From positions 1-64,000 of the forward strand of contig JBBDMS010000026.1 of assembly GCA_040878185.1 (NCBI GenBank): a stretch of DNA of 64,000 nucleotides, in the 5' to 3' direction. A program made the position numbers and the translations under genes. The notes under the pieces are model-generated. The model saw nothing but the letters and a program-made list of their open reading frames with translations, did not search any database and was not told where the DNA came from. Every line of letters starts with the position of its first letter. Position 1 is the stretch's first letter. Positions 51,422 to 60,492 of the stretch are shown here, in pieces. Source of the DNA: JAWXBK01 sp040878185 (lineage in GTDB: Bacteria > Pseudomonadota > Alphaproteobacteria > Dongiales > Dongiaceae).

Positions 51422-52390
51422 ATGGCTGACGGGCTGCAGATGGCCGGGGTGAGGAACGAGACGCTGTCGTCCGGCGCGATGTCGCCCCATGCGATGTCGC
51501 TGGGCGCGAGCGTCGGCGACTTCGTCCAGCTTCTGAAGCCGCGGGTCATGTCGCTGGTGGTGTTCACCGGCCTGATCGGCATCGTGGCGGCACCCGTGCC
51601 GATGCATCCGGTTCTGGCCGCGGTTGCGATCCTCTGCATCGCCGTCGCGGCGGGTGCGGCCGGTGCAATCAACATGTGGTACGACCGCGACATCGACGCC
51701 GTGATGACGCGCACCTGCGCGCGACCGATTCCGGCGGGCCGGGTTGAGCCGTCCGAGGCACTTACTTTCGGCGTGGTGCTCTCGCTCTTCGCCGTCGCGC
51801 TGATGGGGCTCGCGATCAACTGGCTGGCCGCCGGCCTGCTCGCTGCCGCAACCCTGTTCTATGTCTTCGTCTATACGATCTGGCTCAAGCGCCGCACGCC
51901 GCAGAATATCGTGATCGGCGGCGCCGCGGGTGCGTTCCCGCCGATGATCGGCTGGGCTGCGGCGACCGGTTCGCTCGGCATCGAGCCGATCATGCTGTTC
52001 CTGCTGATCTTCATGTGGACGCCGCCGCATTTCTGGGCGCTCGCCCTCTATCGCGCGAACGATTATGCGCGTGCCGGCGTGCCGATGCTGCCGGTGGTCG
52101 CGGGTGCGCGGGCGACCAAATTGCAGATGCTGGTCTATACCGTGGCGCTGCTGCCGATCGCGTTCGCGCCCTGGTATCTCGGCATGACTGGGCCGCTCTA
52201 TGGCGTCGCGGCATTGGTTCTCGGGCTCATGTTCGTCGCCGCCGCGGTCGCGGTCTGGTTCGATGCGGGCGAACGCAGCGCGCGCCGCATGTTCGGATTC
52301 TCGATCCTGTATCTCTTCCTGCTGTTTGCAATGATCGGCCTCGACCGCGCGCCGGGTCTGATCGCGCTGCTGCGGGACGCGGCGGCCTGA
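51422..52390 (+). CDS. ctaB: Heme O synthase (protoheme IX farnesyltransferase)
   Basis: 322-residue membrane prenyltransferase that farnesylates heme b to heme O, the precursor of heme a for subunit I. NMWYDRDIDAVMTRT is the Asp-rich diphosphate motif, and FMWTPPHFWALALYRANDYA is diagnostic. The start at 51422 follows GGGGAGAG. An in-frame ATG lies upstream at 51365. The stop overlaps the next small gene by one base. Placement inside the cox operon supports the call. Confidence 0.96.
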   Translation: MADGLQMAGVRNETLSSGAMSPHAMSLGASVGDFVQLLKPRVMSLVVFTGLIGIVAAPVPMHPVLAAVAILCIAVAAGAAGAINMWYDRDIDAVMTRTCARPIPAGRVEPSEALTFGVVLSLFAVALMGLAINWLAAGLLAAATLFYVFVYTIWLKRRTPQNIVIGGAAGAFPPMIGWAAATGSLGIEPIMLFLLIFMWTPPHFWALALYRANDYARAGVPMLPVVAGARATKLQMLVYTVALLPIAFAPWYLGMTGPLYGVAALVLGLMFVAAAVAVWFDAGERSARRMFGFSILYLFLLFAMIGLDRAPGLIALLRDAAA

Positions 52391-52527
52391 TGAATGCGCC
52401 GCGAAGCGGCAATGTTGCCGAACGCAAGCGCCGGCTGCGCATGCGCAATCTTGCGCTGGCTGCAGCCCTGCTGGCGTTCGTGGTGATCGTCTACTTGGTC
52501 TCGATCGTCAGGATGGGCGGCGAATGA
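52390..52527 (+). CDS. Small single-helix protein of the cox operon (CoxF-like)
   Basis: 45 residues, beginning at the A of the ctaB stop (TGATG) and ending with an ATGA overlap onto ctaG. A basic N-terminus (ERKRRLRMRN) is followed by one hydrophobic helix (LALAAALLAFVVIVYLVSIV). Small membrane proteins in this position between ctaB and ctaG are common in alphaproteobacterial oxidase operons and are presumed to help assembly. The role is inferred from position only. Confidence 0.8.
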   Translation: MNAPRSGNVAERKRRLRMRNLALAAALLAFVVIVYLVSIVRMGGE

Positions 52528-53123
52528 ACCGGACCGCGGAACGGGGCAATGGCAGGACGGCCTTCTGGCTGACGGGCGTGCTCGTCGCCATGATCGGCCT
52601 CACCGCTGCATCCGTGCCGCTCTATCGCCTGTTTTGCCAGGTGACCGGCTTCGACGGCACGACCCAGCGCGCCGAAACGGCGCCGGGCGCCGTCGGCGAG
52701 GAAATGGTGACGATCCGCTTCAATGCCGATTCGATGCAGCAGCTCGGCTGGGAATTCCAGCCGGTCGAGCGCGCGGTGACGGTGCGCGTCGGCGAACCGG
52801 TGCTTGCTTACTATCGCGCGCATAATCTGACGGCGCGGCCGAGCATCGGGAACGCGACCTTCAACGTCACGCCGCTCGATGCCGGCCAGTATTTCGTCAA
52901 GGTCGAATGCTTCTGCTTTACCGAGCAGGCGCTGGCGCCCGGTGAAACGGTCGATATGCCGGTACAGTTCTATGTCGATCCGGCGATTCTCGACGATCCG
53001 GATTTCGACCAGCTTCGCACCATCACGCTTTCCTATACGTTCTTTCCGGCCGAGCCGGAGAGCAATGACGCGCAGCTTTCCGAGGCCAATACGGCCGACG
53101 CAGCCACCGACGAGGTCAACTGA
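52524..53123 (+). CDS. ctaG: Cytochrome c oxidase assembly protein CtaG (Cox11)
   Basis: 199-residue copper chaperone that delivers CuB to subunit I. One N-terminal membrane helix, then a periplasmic domain. RLFCQVTGFDGTTQRA carries one conserved Cys and VECFCFTEQALAPGE the CFCF copper-binding motif. The C-terminus YTFFPAEPE is typical. Its ATG overlaps the stop of the small upstream gene. Confidence 0.95.
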   Translation: MNRTAERGNGRTAFWLTGVLVAMIGLTAASVPLYRLFCQVTGFDGTTQRAETAPGAVGEEMVTIRFNADSMQQLGWEFQPVERAVTVRVGEPVLAYYRAHNLTARPSIGNATFNVTPLDAGQYFVKVECFCFTEQALAPGETVDMPVQFYVDPAILDDPDFDQLRTITLSYTFFPAEPESNDAQLSEANTADAATDEVN

Positions 53124-53181
53124 GTTTCGGTCCGGAAACGGGATCCGGACCGGCGATCGAACATGAGGGAATGAGGAACCG

Positions 53182-54003
53182 ATGAGCACCCACGCCGCTG
53201 ATGCAAAGCATCCCTATCATCTGGTCGACCCCAGCCCGTGGCCGGCCGTGGGCGCGATCGGCGCCGGCGTTCTGGCGGTCGGGCTTGTGCTGTTCATGCA
53301 TGACGTGGTCGCCTGGGTCTGGCCGATCGGTCTCGCCATTGTGCTGGTTACGATGTTCTTCTGGTGGCGTGACGTCGTGCGCGAAGCAACCTTCGAGGGC
53401 CATCACACTGCGATCGTGCAGATCGGCATGCGCTACGGCATGCTGCTGTTCATCGCCTCCGAGGTGATGTTTTTCTCGGCCTTCTTCTGGGCGTTCTTCA
53501 ACGCCTCGATCTGGCCGATGGAAGAGGTCGGCGGGGTCTGGCCGCCGACCGGTGTTCTGCCCTTCGATCCGTTCCAGTTGCCGCTGCTCAACACGCTGAT
53601 CCTGCTGACCTCGGGCGTGACGGTCACCTGGGCGCATCATGCGTTGCGCGAAGGCGATCGCAAGGGTCTGCTGCAGGGGCTGGGTCTCACGATCCTGCTC
53701 GGCCTCACCTTTACCGGCGTGCAGGCTTACGAATATTCCCACGCGGCATTCGGGTTCCGCGACGGCATCTATTCGTCGACCTTCTACATGGCGACCGGCT
53801 TCCACGGCGCGCATGTCATCATCGGTACGATCTTCCTGATCGTCTGCTGGTTCCGCGCCTGGGCCGGTCACTTCAAGCCGGAGCATCATTTCGGCTTCGA
53901 GGCGGCGGCCTGGTATTGGCATTTCGTCGACGTGGTCTGGCTGTTCCTGTTCTTCGTCATTTACATCTGGGGTTCGGGCGGGGGCCCCTATGCCGGCCAC
54001 TGA
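53182..54003 (+). CDS. ctaE: Cytochrome c oxidase subunit III
   Basis: 273-residue, seven-helix subunit. MRYGMLLFIASEVMFFSAFF, FEAAAWYWHFVDVVWLFLF and HGAHVIIGTIFL are family signatures. It follows ctaG by 58 bases. The 300 bases after its stop are the tandem repeat region before the DUF983 gene. Confidence 0.97.
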   Translation: MSTHAADAKHPYHLVDPSPWPAVGAIGAGVLAVGLVLFMHDVVAWVWPIGLAIVLVTMFFWWRDVVREATFEGHHTAIVQIGMRYGMLLFIASEVMFFSAFFWAFFNASIWPMEEVGGVWPPTGVLPFDPFQLPLLNTLILLTSGVTVTWAHHALREGDRKGLLQGLGLTILLGLTFTGVQAYEYSHAAFGFRDGIYSSTFYMATGFHGAHVIIGTIFLIVCWFRAWAGHFKPEHHFGFEAAAWYWHFVDVVWLFLFFVIYIWGSGGGPYAGH

Positions 54004-54307
54004 GGCCGCGCAACAAAGCGCCAACGGGTTTGCCGCGGTCGGGTTAAAGACCGGCGGCATCCGGCGCCAGGACAGAGCAGGTCAAAACGAGCGGCCGCCG
54101 CAAAGCCCGAGGGCGTTGTCGGCGCCGGGTCAAAACGAGCGGCCGCCGCAAAGCCCCAGAGCCTTGTCGGCGCCGGGTCAAAACGAGCGGCCGCCGCAAA
54201 GCCCCAGAGCCTTGTCGGCACCGGGTCAAAACGAGCGGCCGCCGCAAAGCCCCAGGGCGTTGTCGGCGGCCGTGTCGTTCCGGCCGGCCGGGAACGGCGC
54301 GCGATGA
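53990..54307 (+). CDS. Doubtful repeat-encoded ORF between ctaE and DUF983 genes
   Basis: A 105-codon frame spans the repeat array. Its ATG overlaps the ctaE end by 14 bases and its stop overlaps the DUF983 ATG (ATGA). The translation contains four copies of GQNERPPQSPRALSA and no known domain. The unit length of 48 bases keeps any frame open, and the opposite strand is open too. The overlaps at both ends are suggestive, but I consider translation unproven. Confidence 0.2.
   Translation: MPATEAAQQSANGFAAVGLKTGGIRRQDRAGQNERPPQSPRALSAPGQNERPPQSPRALSAPGQNERPPQSPRALSAPGQNERPPQSPRALSAAVSFRPAGNGAR
54081..54267. repeat. 48-bp tandem repeat array inside the cox operon
   Basis: Units start at 54081, 54129, 54177 and 54225. 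The first three are full 48-base units; the fourth matches for about 43 bases. Each begins GTCAAAACGAGCGGCCGCCG, so each carries the 8-base palindrome GCGGCCGC. Units differ at a few positions only (for example GAGGGCGTT against CAGAGCCTT). No unique spacers separate them. The flanking bases 54004-54080 and 54268-54303 are GC-rich and show no gene or clear signal. Confidence 0.93.
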
Positions 54308-54696
54308 CATCGTTTCATGCGACGCGATCGCCGATCGCCACGGGGCTCGCCTGTCGCTGCCCGCGCTGCGGCCGCGGGCCGCTCTACAAAGGATTTCTGA
54401 AATTGCAGGAACGTTGCCCCGCCTGCGGGCTCGATCTTGCCTGGGCGGACAGCGCCGATGGGCCGGCCGTGTTCGTGATCTTCATCGTCGGCGCGCTCGC
54501 AACGGCGCTCGCGCTGATGGTCGAAGCCTGGTTTGTACCGCCCTACTGGGTGCATATGGTTTTGTGGCCGCCGGTCATTCTCGGCGGCTCGCTGCTCCTG
54601 CTGCGCCCGGCCAAGGGCATCCTGATCGCGCTGCAGTATCGGCACAAATCGGGCGAGGCGCGTCGCGACGACAGCGCCGGATCGGAGTTCCGATGA
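54304..54696 (+). CDS. DUF983 membrane protein of the oxidase operon
   Basis: 130 residues. The N-terminus has a CxxC...CxxC zinc-ribbon-like motif (CRCPRCGRGPLYKGF and CPACGLDL), followed by two membrane helices. DUF983 proteins sit beside ctaE and SURF1 genes in many alphaproteobacteria and are thought to help oxidase biogenesis. The stop overlaps the SURF1 start by ATGA. Confidence 0.87.
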   Translation: MTSFHATRSPIATGLACRCPRCGRGPLYKGFLKLQERCPACGLDLAWADSADGPAVFVIFIVGALATALALMVEAWFVPPYWVHMVLWPPVILGGSLLLLRPAKGILIALQYRHKSGEARRDDSAGSEFR

Positions 54697-55517
54697 CGTC
54701 GACACCGCGCCGCTTCCGTCCGACCTTCTGGGCAACCTTCTTTGCCGGGCTTGGCGTTGCGCTCATGTTCGGTCTCGGCGTCTGGCAGATCGATCGGCTC
54801 GGCACCAAGCAGGACATGATCGCCGAGCGCGAGGCCCGGCCGGCGCTCGAGGCGCTCGATGCCACCGAGCTGCTGGCGATCGACGATGCGGCGCCGTTCG
54901 AGTTCCGCCGCGCCGAACTGACCGGTCGTTACCTGCACGATCGCGAGATGCTTCTGCTGGCGCGCTCGATGAACCGCAATGTCGGATATCAGGTCGTGAC
55001 GCCTTTCGTGCTCGAAACCGGCGAAGAGCTGCTCGTCAATCGTGGCTGGATACCCGACGATCGCGAGGATCCTGCCACCCGCGCCGAAGGCCAGGTCGAA
55101 GGCAAGGTGACGATCGAGGCGCTGGTGCGTCGCCCCGGCACAGAGAACTGGCTGGTGCCCGACAATGTGCCGGCCGACCCGACTGGCGGCAATGCGTCGG
55201 GCGGCGGCGAATGGTTCTGGATGGAGCTGCCGGCGATGCGCGAAGCGGCCGGTCTCGCACCAAGCGGCCCGCCGCTCTACCTCGAGGCGACGGCCTCGGA
55301 CGTGCCGGGCGGTTTCCCGATCGGCGGCCAGACCCGGCTCGAACTGCGCAACGACCATCTGCAATACGCGATCACCTGGTTTCTGCTGGGCGGCGCGCTC
55401 GCGATCATCTGGTTCGTGTTTCACTGGCGGCGCGAAGAGACTGTGGGCAACGAGCCGGGTGGAACAAAGGCGGCCGGACCGAAGGCGGGCGGGACGAAAA
55501 CGGGGGCGGGGTCATGA
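54693..55517 (+). CDS. SURF1 family cytochrome oxidase assembly protein
   Basis: 274-residue inner-membrane protein with one helix at each end and a periplasmic domain. LGVWQIDRLGTKQDMI, LVNRGWIPDD and RNDHLQYAITWFLLG are family motifs. SURF1 helps insert heme a into subunit I. The C-terminal tail after the second helix is Gly/Lys-rich (GGTKAAGPKAGGTKTG). The start overlaps DUF983 and the stop overlaps the RidA-like gene, both by ATGA. Confidence 0.93.
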   Translation: MTSTPRRFRPTFWATFFAGLGVALMFGLGVWQIDRLGTKQDMIAEREARPALEALDATELLAIDDAAPFEFRRAELTGRYLHDREMLLLARSMNRNVGYQVVTPFVLETGEELLVNRGWIPDDREDPATRAEGQVEGKVTIEALVRRPGTENWLVPDNVPADPTGGNASGGGEWFWMELPAMREAAGLAPSGPPLYLEATASDVPGGFPIGGQTRLELRNDHLQYAITWFLLGGALAIIWFVFHWRREETVGNEPGGTKAAGPKAGGTKTGAGS

Positions 55518-55897
55518 GCCGGCAATATCGCAATGCAACGGGCGGCAACGCCTATCCCAGTTTCACGCACGGCGTACGCGACGGCGAGTATGTGTTCGTC
55601 TCGGGCCAGATCGCGGCCGACAAGCGCGATGCGCCCGTCGCGCTCGGCAGTATTGAAATCGAAACCCGTGTGGCGATGGACCTGCTCGGCGGTGTTCTTG
55701 CCGAATTCGGTCTCGTTCACGCCGATCTGGTGAAGGTCGGCATCTTCATGACCAATCTCGACGAGTTCGATGCGATGGATGCGGTCTATGCGACCTATTT
55801 TCCCGCGGGCAAGGTGCCGGCGCGCACCTGCGTCGAGGCGCGCCGCATTCTCTCCGGCTGCCGCATCGAGATCGACGGGATCGCCCGCGCGCGCTGA
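55514..55897 (+). CDS. RidA family protein (enamine/imine deaminase)
   Basis: 127 residues starting at the ATG at 55514 in overlap with the SURF1 stop. YVFVSGQIAADKRDAP, VKVGIFMTNLDEFDAMDAVY and PARTCVEA, with the conserved Arg, define the Rid/YER057c fold. RidA proteins hydrolyse reactive enamines released by PLP enzymes. thrC, a PLP enzyme, lies nearby at 56557. Last gene of the oxidase run. Confidence 0.88.
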   Translation: MSRQYRNATGGNAYPSFTHGVRDGEYVFVSGQIAADKRDAPVALGSIEIETRVAMDLLGGVLAEFGLVHADLVKVGIFMTNLDEFDAMDAVYATYFPAGKVPARTCVEARRILSGCRIEIDGIARAR

Positions 55898-55906
55898 CGC
55901 GCCCCG

Positions 55907-56389
55907 CTACTTGTACATGCCGTCGCGCAAATTGATGCCGTATTCGAGATAGGCCTTGAGCGCGCAGAGCATCTGCGTCCAGCCATGGCAATTGCCGTAA
56001 GACGCCTTGAGGCCCGATGGGGTCTCGCGCCAGCCCTCTTCGGAAATCGAAACCGCCGTGCGACCGTCTTCAAGCGGTTCGAATTCCATCGTCACCGTGG
56101 TGTCGTAACCGGAGGCGGCGGCCGTCGCCTCGCCGCCATCGGACGGTGCGCCATCGTTCGCCGCCCAGCGCAGGACGATCCGGCGATCTTTCTCTGCGGT
56201 CACGATCTCGACCGGGAAGGCGCCGGGAAAATCGTGAAAGTCCCAGGAAACCGTGGCGCCGGTCGCGAGCCGTCCTTTGGCGCCGCCGGTCGTGAAATAG
56301 CGCGACAGGATCGTCGGGTTGGCGACCGCCTCGTAAACGTCCGACACCGGTCGTGCGATGCGCCCGGTCACCTTGAACGTCAGGTCCAT
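55907..56389 (-). CDS. SRPBCC (START/Bet v1-like) domain protein
   Basis: 160-residue protein of the Aha1-like/polyketide-cyclase fold group. MDLTFKVTGRIARPVSDVYE and the C-terminal GWTQMLCALKAYLEYG are typical. AAGGAG lies before the ATG. Such proteins bind hydrophobic ligands; no specific role can be given. Convergent with the RidA-like gene and divergent from thrC. Confidence 0.8.
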   Translation of the reverse strand: MDLTFKVTGRIARPVSDVYEAVANPTILSRYFTTGGAKGRLATGATVSWDFHDFPGAFPVEIVTAEKDRRIVLRWAANDGAPSDGGEATAAASGYDTTVTMEFEPLEDGRTAVSISEEGWRETPSGLKASYGNCHGWTQMLCALKAYLEYGINLRDGMYK

Positions 56390-56556
56390 AATCGTCTCCT
56401 TGCTCCTGCTTAGATAAGCGCCCGGAGCCGGGATTCGAGCGGCCAGAGACCGCCGTCCGCCCGCCTTGCTCCCCCTAAACCCCGCAGACTAGGTTAGCCG
56501 CCATCCTGTGGCCGGGCCCGGTTCTGGCCGCAGGGAACCCTTATGGGAGGCGGTTT

Positions 56557-57963
56557 TTGCGCTATCGGAGCACCAGGGGCGAAGCCCATGCGCTCGATTT
56601 CGAGGCTGTATTGCTGGCGGGGCTCGCCGGCGATGGCGGCCTCTATCTGCCCGAGCATTGGCCCGTCTTCGATCGCGGTGCCCAGGCCCGGTTGCATGCG
56701 CTCTCTTATACCGAGCTCGCCCAGGCCGTGTTCGAGCCGTTCATCGGCGACGCGATCCTGCCGGCCGATCTCGCCGAGATACTCGGCGTCGCCTATGCGG
56801 TCTTCGACGATCCCGATGTCGCGCCGTTGCGCGAGATTGAGCCCGGTCTCCATGTGATGGAGCTGTTCCACGGGCCGACTCTCGCTTTCAAGGATGTCGC
56901 ACTGCAACTCGTCGGCCGCCTGTTCGATCATGTGCTGGCGAAGCGGAAGAAACGCATCACGATCGTCGGCGCGACGTCGGGCGATACCGGCTCGGCCGCG
57001 ATCGAGGCCTGCCGCGACCGCGGGGCGATCGACATCTTCATCCTGCATCCCAAAGACCGCGTGTCCGAGGTGCAGCGCCGGCAGATGACAACCGTCCTGT
57101 CGTCGAACGTGCACAATATCGCGATCGAAGGGAGCTTCGACGATTGCCAGGATCTGGTGAAGGCGATGTTCAACGATCGCGCCTTCCGCGCCGAAATGAC
57201 CTTGTCGGCCGTCAATTCGATCAACTGGGCGCGGATCATGGCCCAGATCGTCTATTACGCCCGCGGCGCGCTTATGCTGTCGCGCGAGGGTGGTCCGATC
57301 GATTTCGCGGTGCCCACAGGCAATTTCGGCAATGTCTATGCCGGCTATGCGGCGAGGCGCATGGGCTTTCCGATCGGGCGCCTGATCGTCGCCTCGAACC
57401 GCAACGACATCCTCACGCGATTTTTCGAGAGCGGGACGATGGCAGCGGAGACGGTCGTCCCCACCTTGAGCCCGAGCATGGATATCCAGGTGTCCTCGAA
57501 TTTCGAGCGCCTGCTCTACGATCTGTGCGATGGCGACGGCGCGCGGGTCGCGCGTCTGATCGCGGAATTCCGCAAAACAGGGCGGTTCTCGGTCGATCCG
57601 GCGCAGCTCGCGCAGGCGCGCGCGGTCTTCGATGCGGTCCGGCTCGACGATGCGGGCACCAAAGCGGAAATGGCGCGGCTCTATCGCGAAAGCGGTATGT
57701 CGGTCGATCCGCATAGCGCGATCGGCATCGCCGCCGCTCGTGCGCATCGAGCACCAGGCGGTGCACCGGTCATTGCGCTGGCGACCGCGCATCCGGCCAA
57801 GTTTCCCGACGCGGTTGAAGCCGCGACCGGCCATCGACCCGCGCTGCCGCATCGGCTCGCGGATCTTCTGCAACGAGAGGAGCGTTTGACCGTGCTTCCC
57901 AACGATCTGGCTGCCGTCGAGGCCCATGTGCGCGCGCATCGCCGCGCCGGCGAGGCTGCATGA
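56557..57963 (+). CDS. thrC: Threonine synthase
   Basis: 468-residue PLP enzyme that converts phosphohomoserine to threonine. A TTG start at 56557 is supported by GGGAGG ending 6 bases upstream and by the family start RYRSTRGEAHALDFEAVLLA. PTLAFKDVALQLVG contains the Schiff-base lysine, and GATSGDTGSAAIEA the phosphate loop. The stop overlaps the next ATG (ATGA), so the M16 gene is translationally coupled. Confidence 0.96.
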   Translation: MRYRSTRGEAHALDFEAVLLAGLAGDGGLYLPEHWPVFDRGAQARLHALSYTELAQAVFEPFIGDAILPADLAEILGVAYAVFDDPDVAPLREIEPGLHVMELFHGPTLAFKDVALQLVGRLFDHVLAKRKKRITIVGATSGDTGSAAIEACRDRGAIDIFILHPKDRVSEVQRRQMTTVLSSNVHNIAIEGSFDDCQDLVKAMFNDRAFRAEMTLSAVNSINWARIMAQIVYYARGALMLSREGGPIDFAVPTGNFGNVYAGYAARRMGFPIGRLIVASNRNDILTRFFESGTMAAETVVPTLSPSMDIQVSSNFERLLYDLCDGDGARVARLIAEFRKTGRFSVDPAQLAQARAVFDAVRLDDAGTKAEMARLYRESGMSVDPHSAIGIAAARAHRAPGGAPVIALATAHPAKFPDAVEAATGHRPALPHRLADLLQREERLTVLPNDLAAVEAHVRAHRRAGEAA

Positions 57964-59228
57964 GAGGCGTCGAGAATGTCGGCGTGACGCGCCTTGCGAA
58001 CGGCCTCACGGTTGCGACGGATTTCATGCCGGGAATCGAGACCGTCTCGGTCGGCGTCTGGGTCGGTGTCGGCACACGCCACGAACCGGAAAAGCTCAAC
58101 GGCATCTCGCATCTACTCGAACACATGGCCTTCAAGGGCACCGACCGGCGCAGCGCCATCGATATCGCGATCGAGATCGAATCGGTCGGCGGCAACCTGA
58201 ACGCTTATACTGGTCGCGAGCGCACCTGCTATTACGCGAAGATGCTGGCGGACGATCTGCCGCTGGCGCTCGATATCCTTGCCGACATTCTCCAGCACAG
58301 CAAATTCGATGCGGCCGAGCTGGAACGCGAGCGGCATGTGATCCTGCAGGAAATCGGTCAGGCGGAAGATACGCCCGACGATATCGTGTTCGATCACTTC
58401 CAGGAGACCGCCTATCCCGATCAGGCGTTGGGTTGGCCCGTGCTCGGGCGCAGCGACGTGATCCGCGCGCTCGATCGCGACACGGTCGCGGATTACATGA
58501 GCGCGCATTACGGCGCGAAAAGCATGATCGTCGCGGCCGCCGGGCGGGTCGATCACGAGGACTTCGTGCGCCGCGTCGAAGCCTTGTTCGGTGGGGTAAA
58601 GGCGGTCAATGGCGAGGTGCCGATGCCGGGGCGCTATCGCGGCGGTGACCGCCGCATCGAGCGCCCACTGGAACAGGTGCATCTCGTGCTCGGTTTCGAG
58701 GGCGTCGGCTATCGCGACCCGGATTATTACGGGCTCAGCGTGCTCTCGTCGCTCTATGGCGGCGGCATGTCCTCGCGCCTGTTTCAAGAGATCCGCGAAA
58801 TCCGCGGGCTCGCTTATTCCGTCTATAGTTTCGCCTCGTCCTATCACGATGGCGGGCTGTTCGGCGTCTATGCCGGCACCAGCGCCGAGCAGGTCGCCGA
58901 GGTCGCGACCATCGCGACGGACGAGCTGCGTTTTCTGCCCGAGCGCGTCACCGATGTCGAAATCGCGCGCGCCCGCGCGCAGCTTCGCGCCGATCTGCTG
59001 ATGGGCCGCGAATCGACCGGCAGCCGCGCGGAACAGCTTTCCGGCCAGCTCTTCGTCTATGGCCGGCCGATGGATACCGCGGAAGTGCTCGCCCGCATCG
59101 ACGCGGTCGATCGCGATGCCGTCGCGCGGATTGCGCAGCGTCTGATCGCAAGCCCGCCCACCGTCACGTCGATCGGGCCGTCCGGCAATGTGCCGACGGC
59201 CGATGCGATCACGGCACGGCTGGCCTGA
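57960..59228 (+). CDS. M16 family processing peptidase
   Basis: 422-residue zinc peptidase close to mitochondrial processing peptidase beta and to the M16 genes that follow thrC in alphaproteobacteria. HLLEH in NGISHLLEHMAFKGT is the zinc motif, and ERERHVILQEIGQ holds the third ligand. No signal peptide is seen, so it is probably cytoplasmic, unlike the exported pair at 2383-5090. The start overlaps the thrC stop. Confidence 0.95.
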   Translation: MRGVENVGVTRLANGLTVATDFMPGIETVSVGVWVGVGTRHEPEKLNGISHLLEHMAFKGTDRRSAIDIAIEIESVGGNLNAYTGRERTCYYAKMLADDLPLALDILADILQHSKFDAAELERERHVILQEIGQAEDTPDDIVFDHFQETAYPDQALGWPVLGRSDVIRALDRDTVADYMSAHYGAKSMIVAAAGRVDHEDFVRRVEALFGGVKAVNGEVPMPGRYRGGDRRIERPLEQVHLVLGFEGVGYRDPDYYGLSVLSSLYGGGMSSRLFQEIREIRGLAYSVYSFASSYHDGGLFGVYAGTSAEQVAEVATIATDELRFLPERVTDVEIARARAQLRADLLMGRESTGSRAEQLSGQLFVYGRPMDTAEVLARIDAVDRDAVARIAQRLIASPPTVTSIGPSGNVPTADAITARLA

Positions 59229-59243
59229 GGCCGACGCCCCGTC

Positions 59244-59867
59244 ATGCCGCCGTTAAAGCGCAGGCCCGTTCTGGGTTTCATGTTGCCGGGGCGCGGCCGT
59301 CGTCGCGCCTGGCAGCTCGACGGCACGCGCGTTTATCTGCGGCCGCCGCGACACGGCGATTATCGGGCCTGGTCGAGCCTGCGCGAGGCGAGCCGCACAT
59401 TTCTCACGCCCTGGGAGCCTCGCTGGCCGGCCGAAAGCACCGGCCGTGCCGCGTTCCGCCGGCGGCTGCATGCGATGGCGGTCGAATGGCGGCATGACGA
59501 GGGCTATGGGCTGTTCATTTTCGGCAACGCGGACGATGCGCTGCTCGGCGGCGTCAATCTGACTCACGTGCGTCGCGGTGTGGCGCAGACCGCCTCGCTC
59601 GGTTACTGGATCGGCGAGGCCCATGCGCGGCAGGGGTACATGACGGATGCGCTGCGCGCGCTGCTGCCTTACGCGTTTCATCAGCTCGGATTGCACCGGA
59701 TCGAGGCAGCCTGCCTGCGCGAGAACGAGGCGAGCCGCCGATTGCTGCTGAAGGTCGGCTTCCGCGAGGAAGGGGCGGCGCGGCAGTATCTGCGCATCAA
59801 CGATCGCTGGCAGGATCATCTGCTGTTCGGTCTGGTGGACAACGATCTGAGTGCACCGACAACGTGA
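59244..59867 (+). CDS. RimJ-type GNAT acetyltransferase
   Basis: 207-residue acetyltransferase. LGYWIGEAHARQGYMTDAL is motif A, and RIEAACLRENEASRRLLLKV with VGFREEGAARQYLRIN matches the RimJ/RimL group that acetylates ribosomal protein N-termini. It is 15 bases downstream of the M16 gene and probably in the thrC operon. The exact substrate is uncertain. Confidence 0.85.
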   Translation: MPPLKRRPVLGFMLPGRGRRRAWQLDGTRVYLRPPRHGDYRAWSSLREASRTFLTPWEPRWPAESTGRAAFRRRLHAMAVEWRHDEGYGLFIFGNADDALLGGVNLTHVRRGVAQTASLGYWIGEAHARQGYMTDALRALLPYAFHQLGLHRIEAACLRENEASRRLLLKVGFREEGAARQYLRINDRWQDHLLFGLVDNDLSAPTT

Positions 59868-59904
59868 TTGCGCCTGCGCGATGCGCATCTCTGCGCGGCT
59901 TGCG

Positions 59905-60492
59905 CTACGCGTGCCCCGCGTCGGTCGAGAGGTGGCTGAAATCGACGCCGATCTTGCGGATCGCGCGCTCCCATTTGTCGTCGAGATGATCGTCGAACAG
60001 CAGGCCTGCGTCGGCCGGCGCCGACAGCCAGCCATTGGCCTGGATTTCCGTATCGAGCTGGCCGGGCCCCCAGCCCGCGTAGCCGAGGGCGAGGATGCGC
60101 TGGCGCGGTCCGCTGCCGACGGCGATCGCGCGCAGGATGTCGAGGCTTGCGGTCAGGCCGAAATCCTCGGCGACGCGCAGCGTGTCGCCGGCCGCATAAT
60201 CGGTCGAATGCAGCACGAAGCCGCGCGCCGCTTCGACCGGGCCGCCGAAATGAATCCGGATCGCATCGTAGGGAACCGACTGCACGACACCAAGCTGCGT
60301 CAGCAGATCGGGCAGGCTGATGCTGCTGATCAGCCGGTTGACCACCAGCCCCATCGCGCCTTCCTCGTTATGCGCGCACATAAAGATGACCGACCGGGCG
60401 AATCGCGGATCGCGCATGTTGGGCATGGCGATCAGAAGTTGCCCGGTCAGATAGGGCCCGTCATTCGTCCCGTTCATGGTTGCATCGCTCAT
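59905..60492 (-). CDS. YqgE/AlgH family protein
   Basis: 195 residues. LTGQLLIAMPNMRDPRFARS and MCAHNEEGAMGLVVNRL are the family signature, and LALGYAGWGPGQLDTEIQAN the C-terminal one. AlgH was first linked to alginate regulation in Pseudomonas, but the biochemical role is unknown. Convergent with the RimJ-type gene; its start faces the DsbD gene. Confidence 0.92.
   Translation of the reverse strand: MSDATMNGTNDGPYLTGQLLIAMPNMRDPRFARSVIFMCAHNEEGAMGLVVNRLISSISLPDLLTQLGVVQSVPYDAIRIHFGGPVEAARGFVLHSTDYAAGDTLRVAEDFGLTASLDILRAIAVGSGPRQRILALGYAGWGPGQLDTEIQANGWLSAPADAGLLFDDHLDDKWERAIRKIGVDFSHLSTDAGHA

Noticed and set aside
54081..54267. CRISPR array
   Set aside because: The 48-bp units abut directly with no unique spacers, and no cas gene is in the window.
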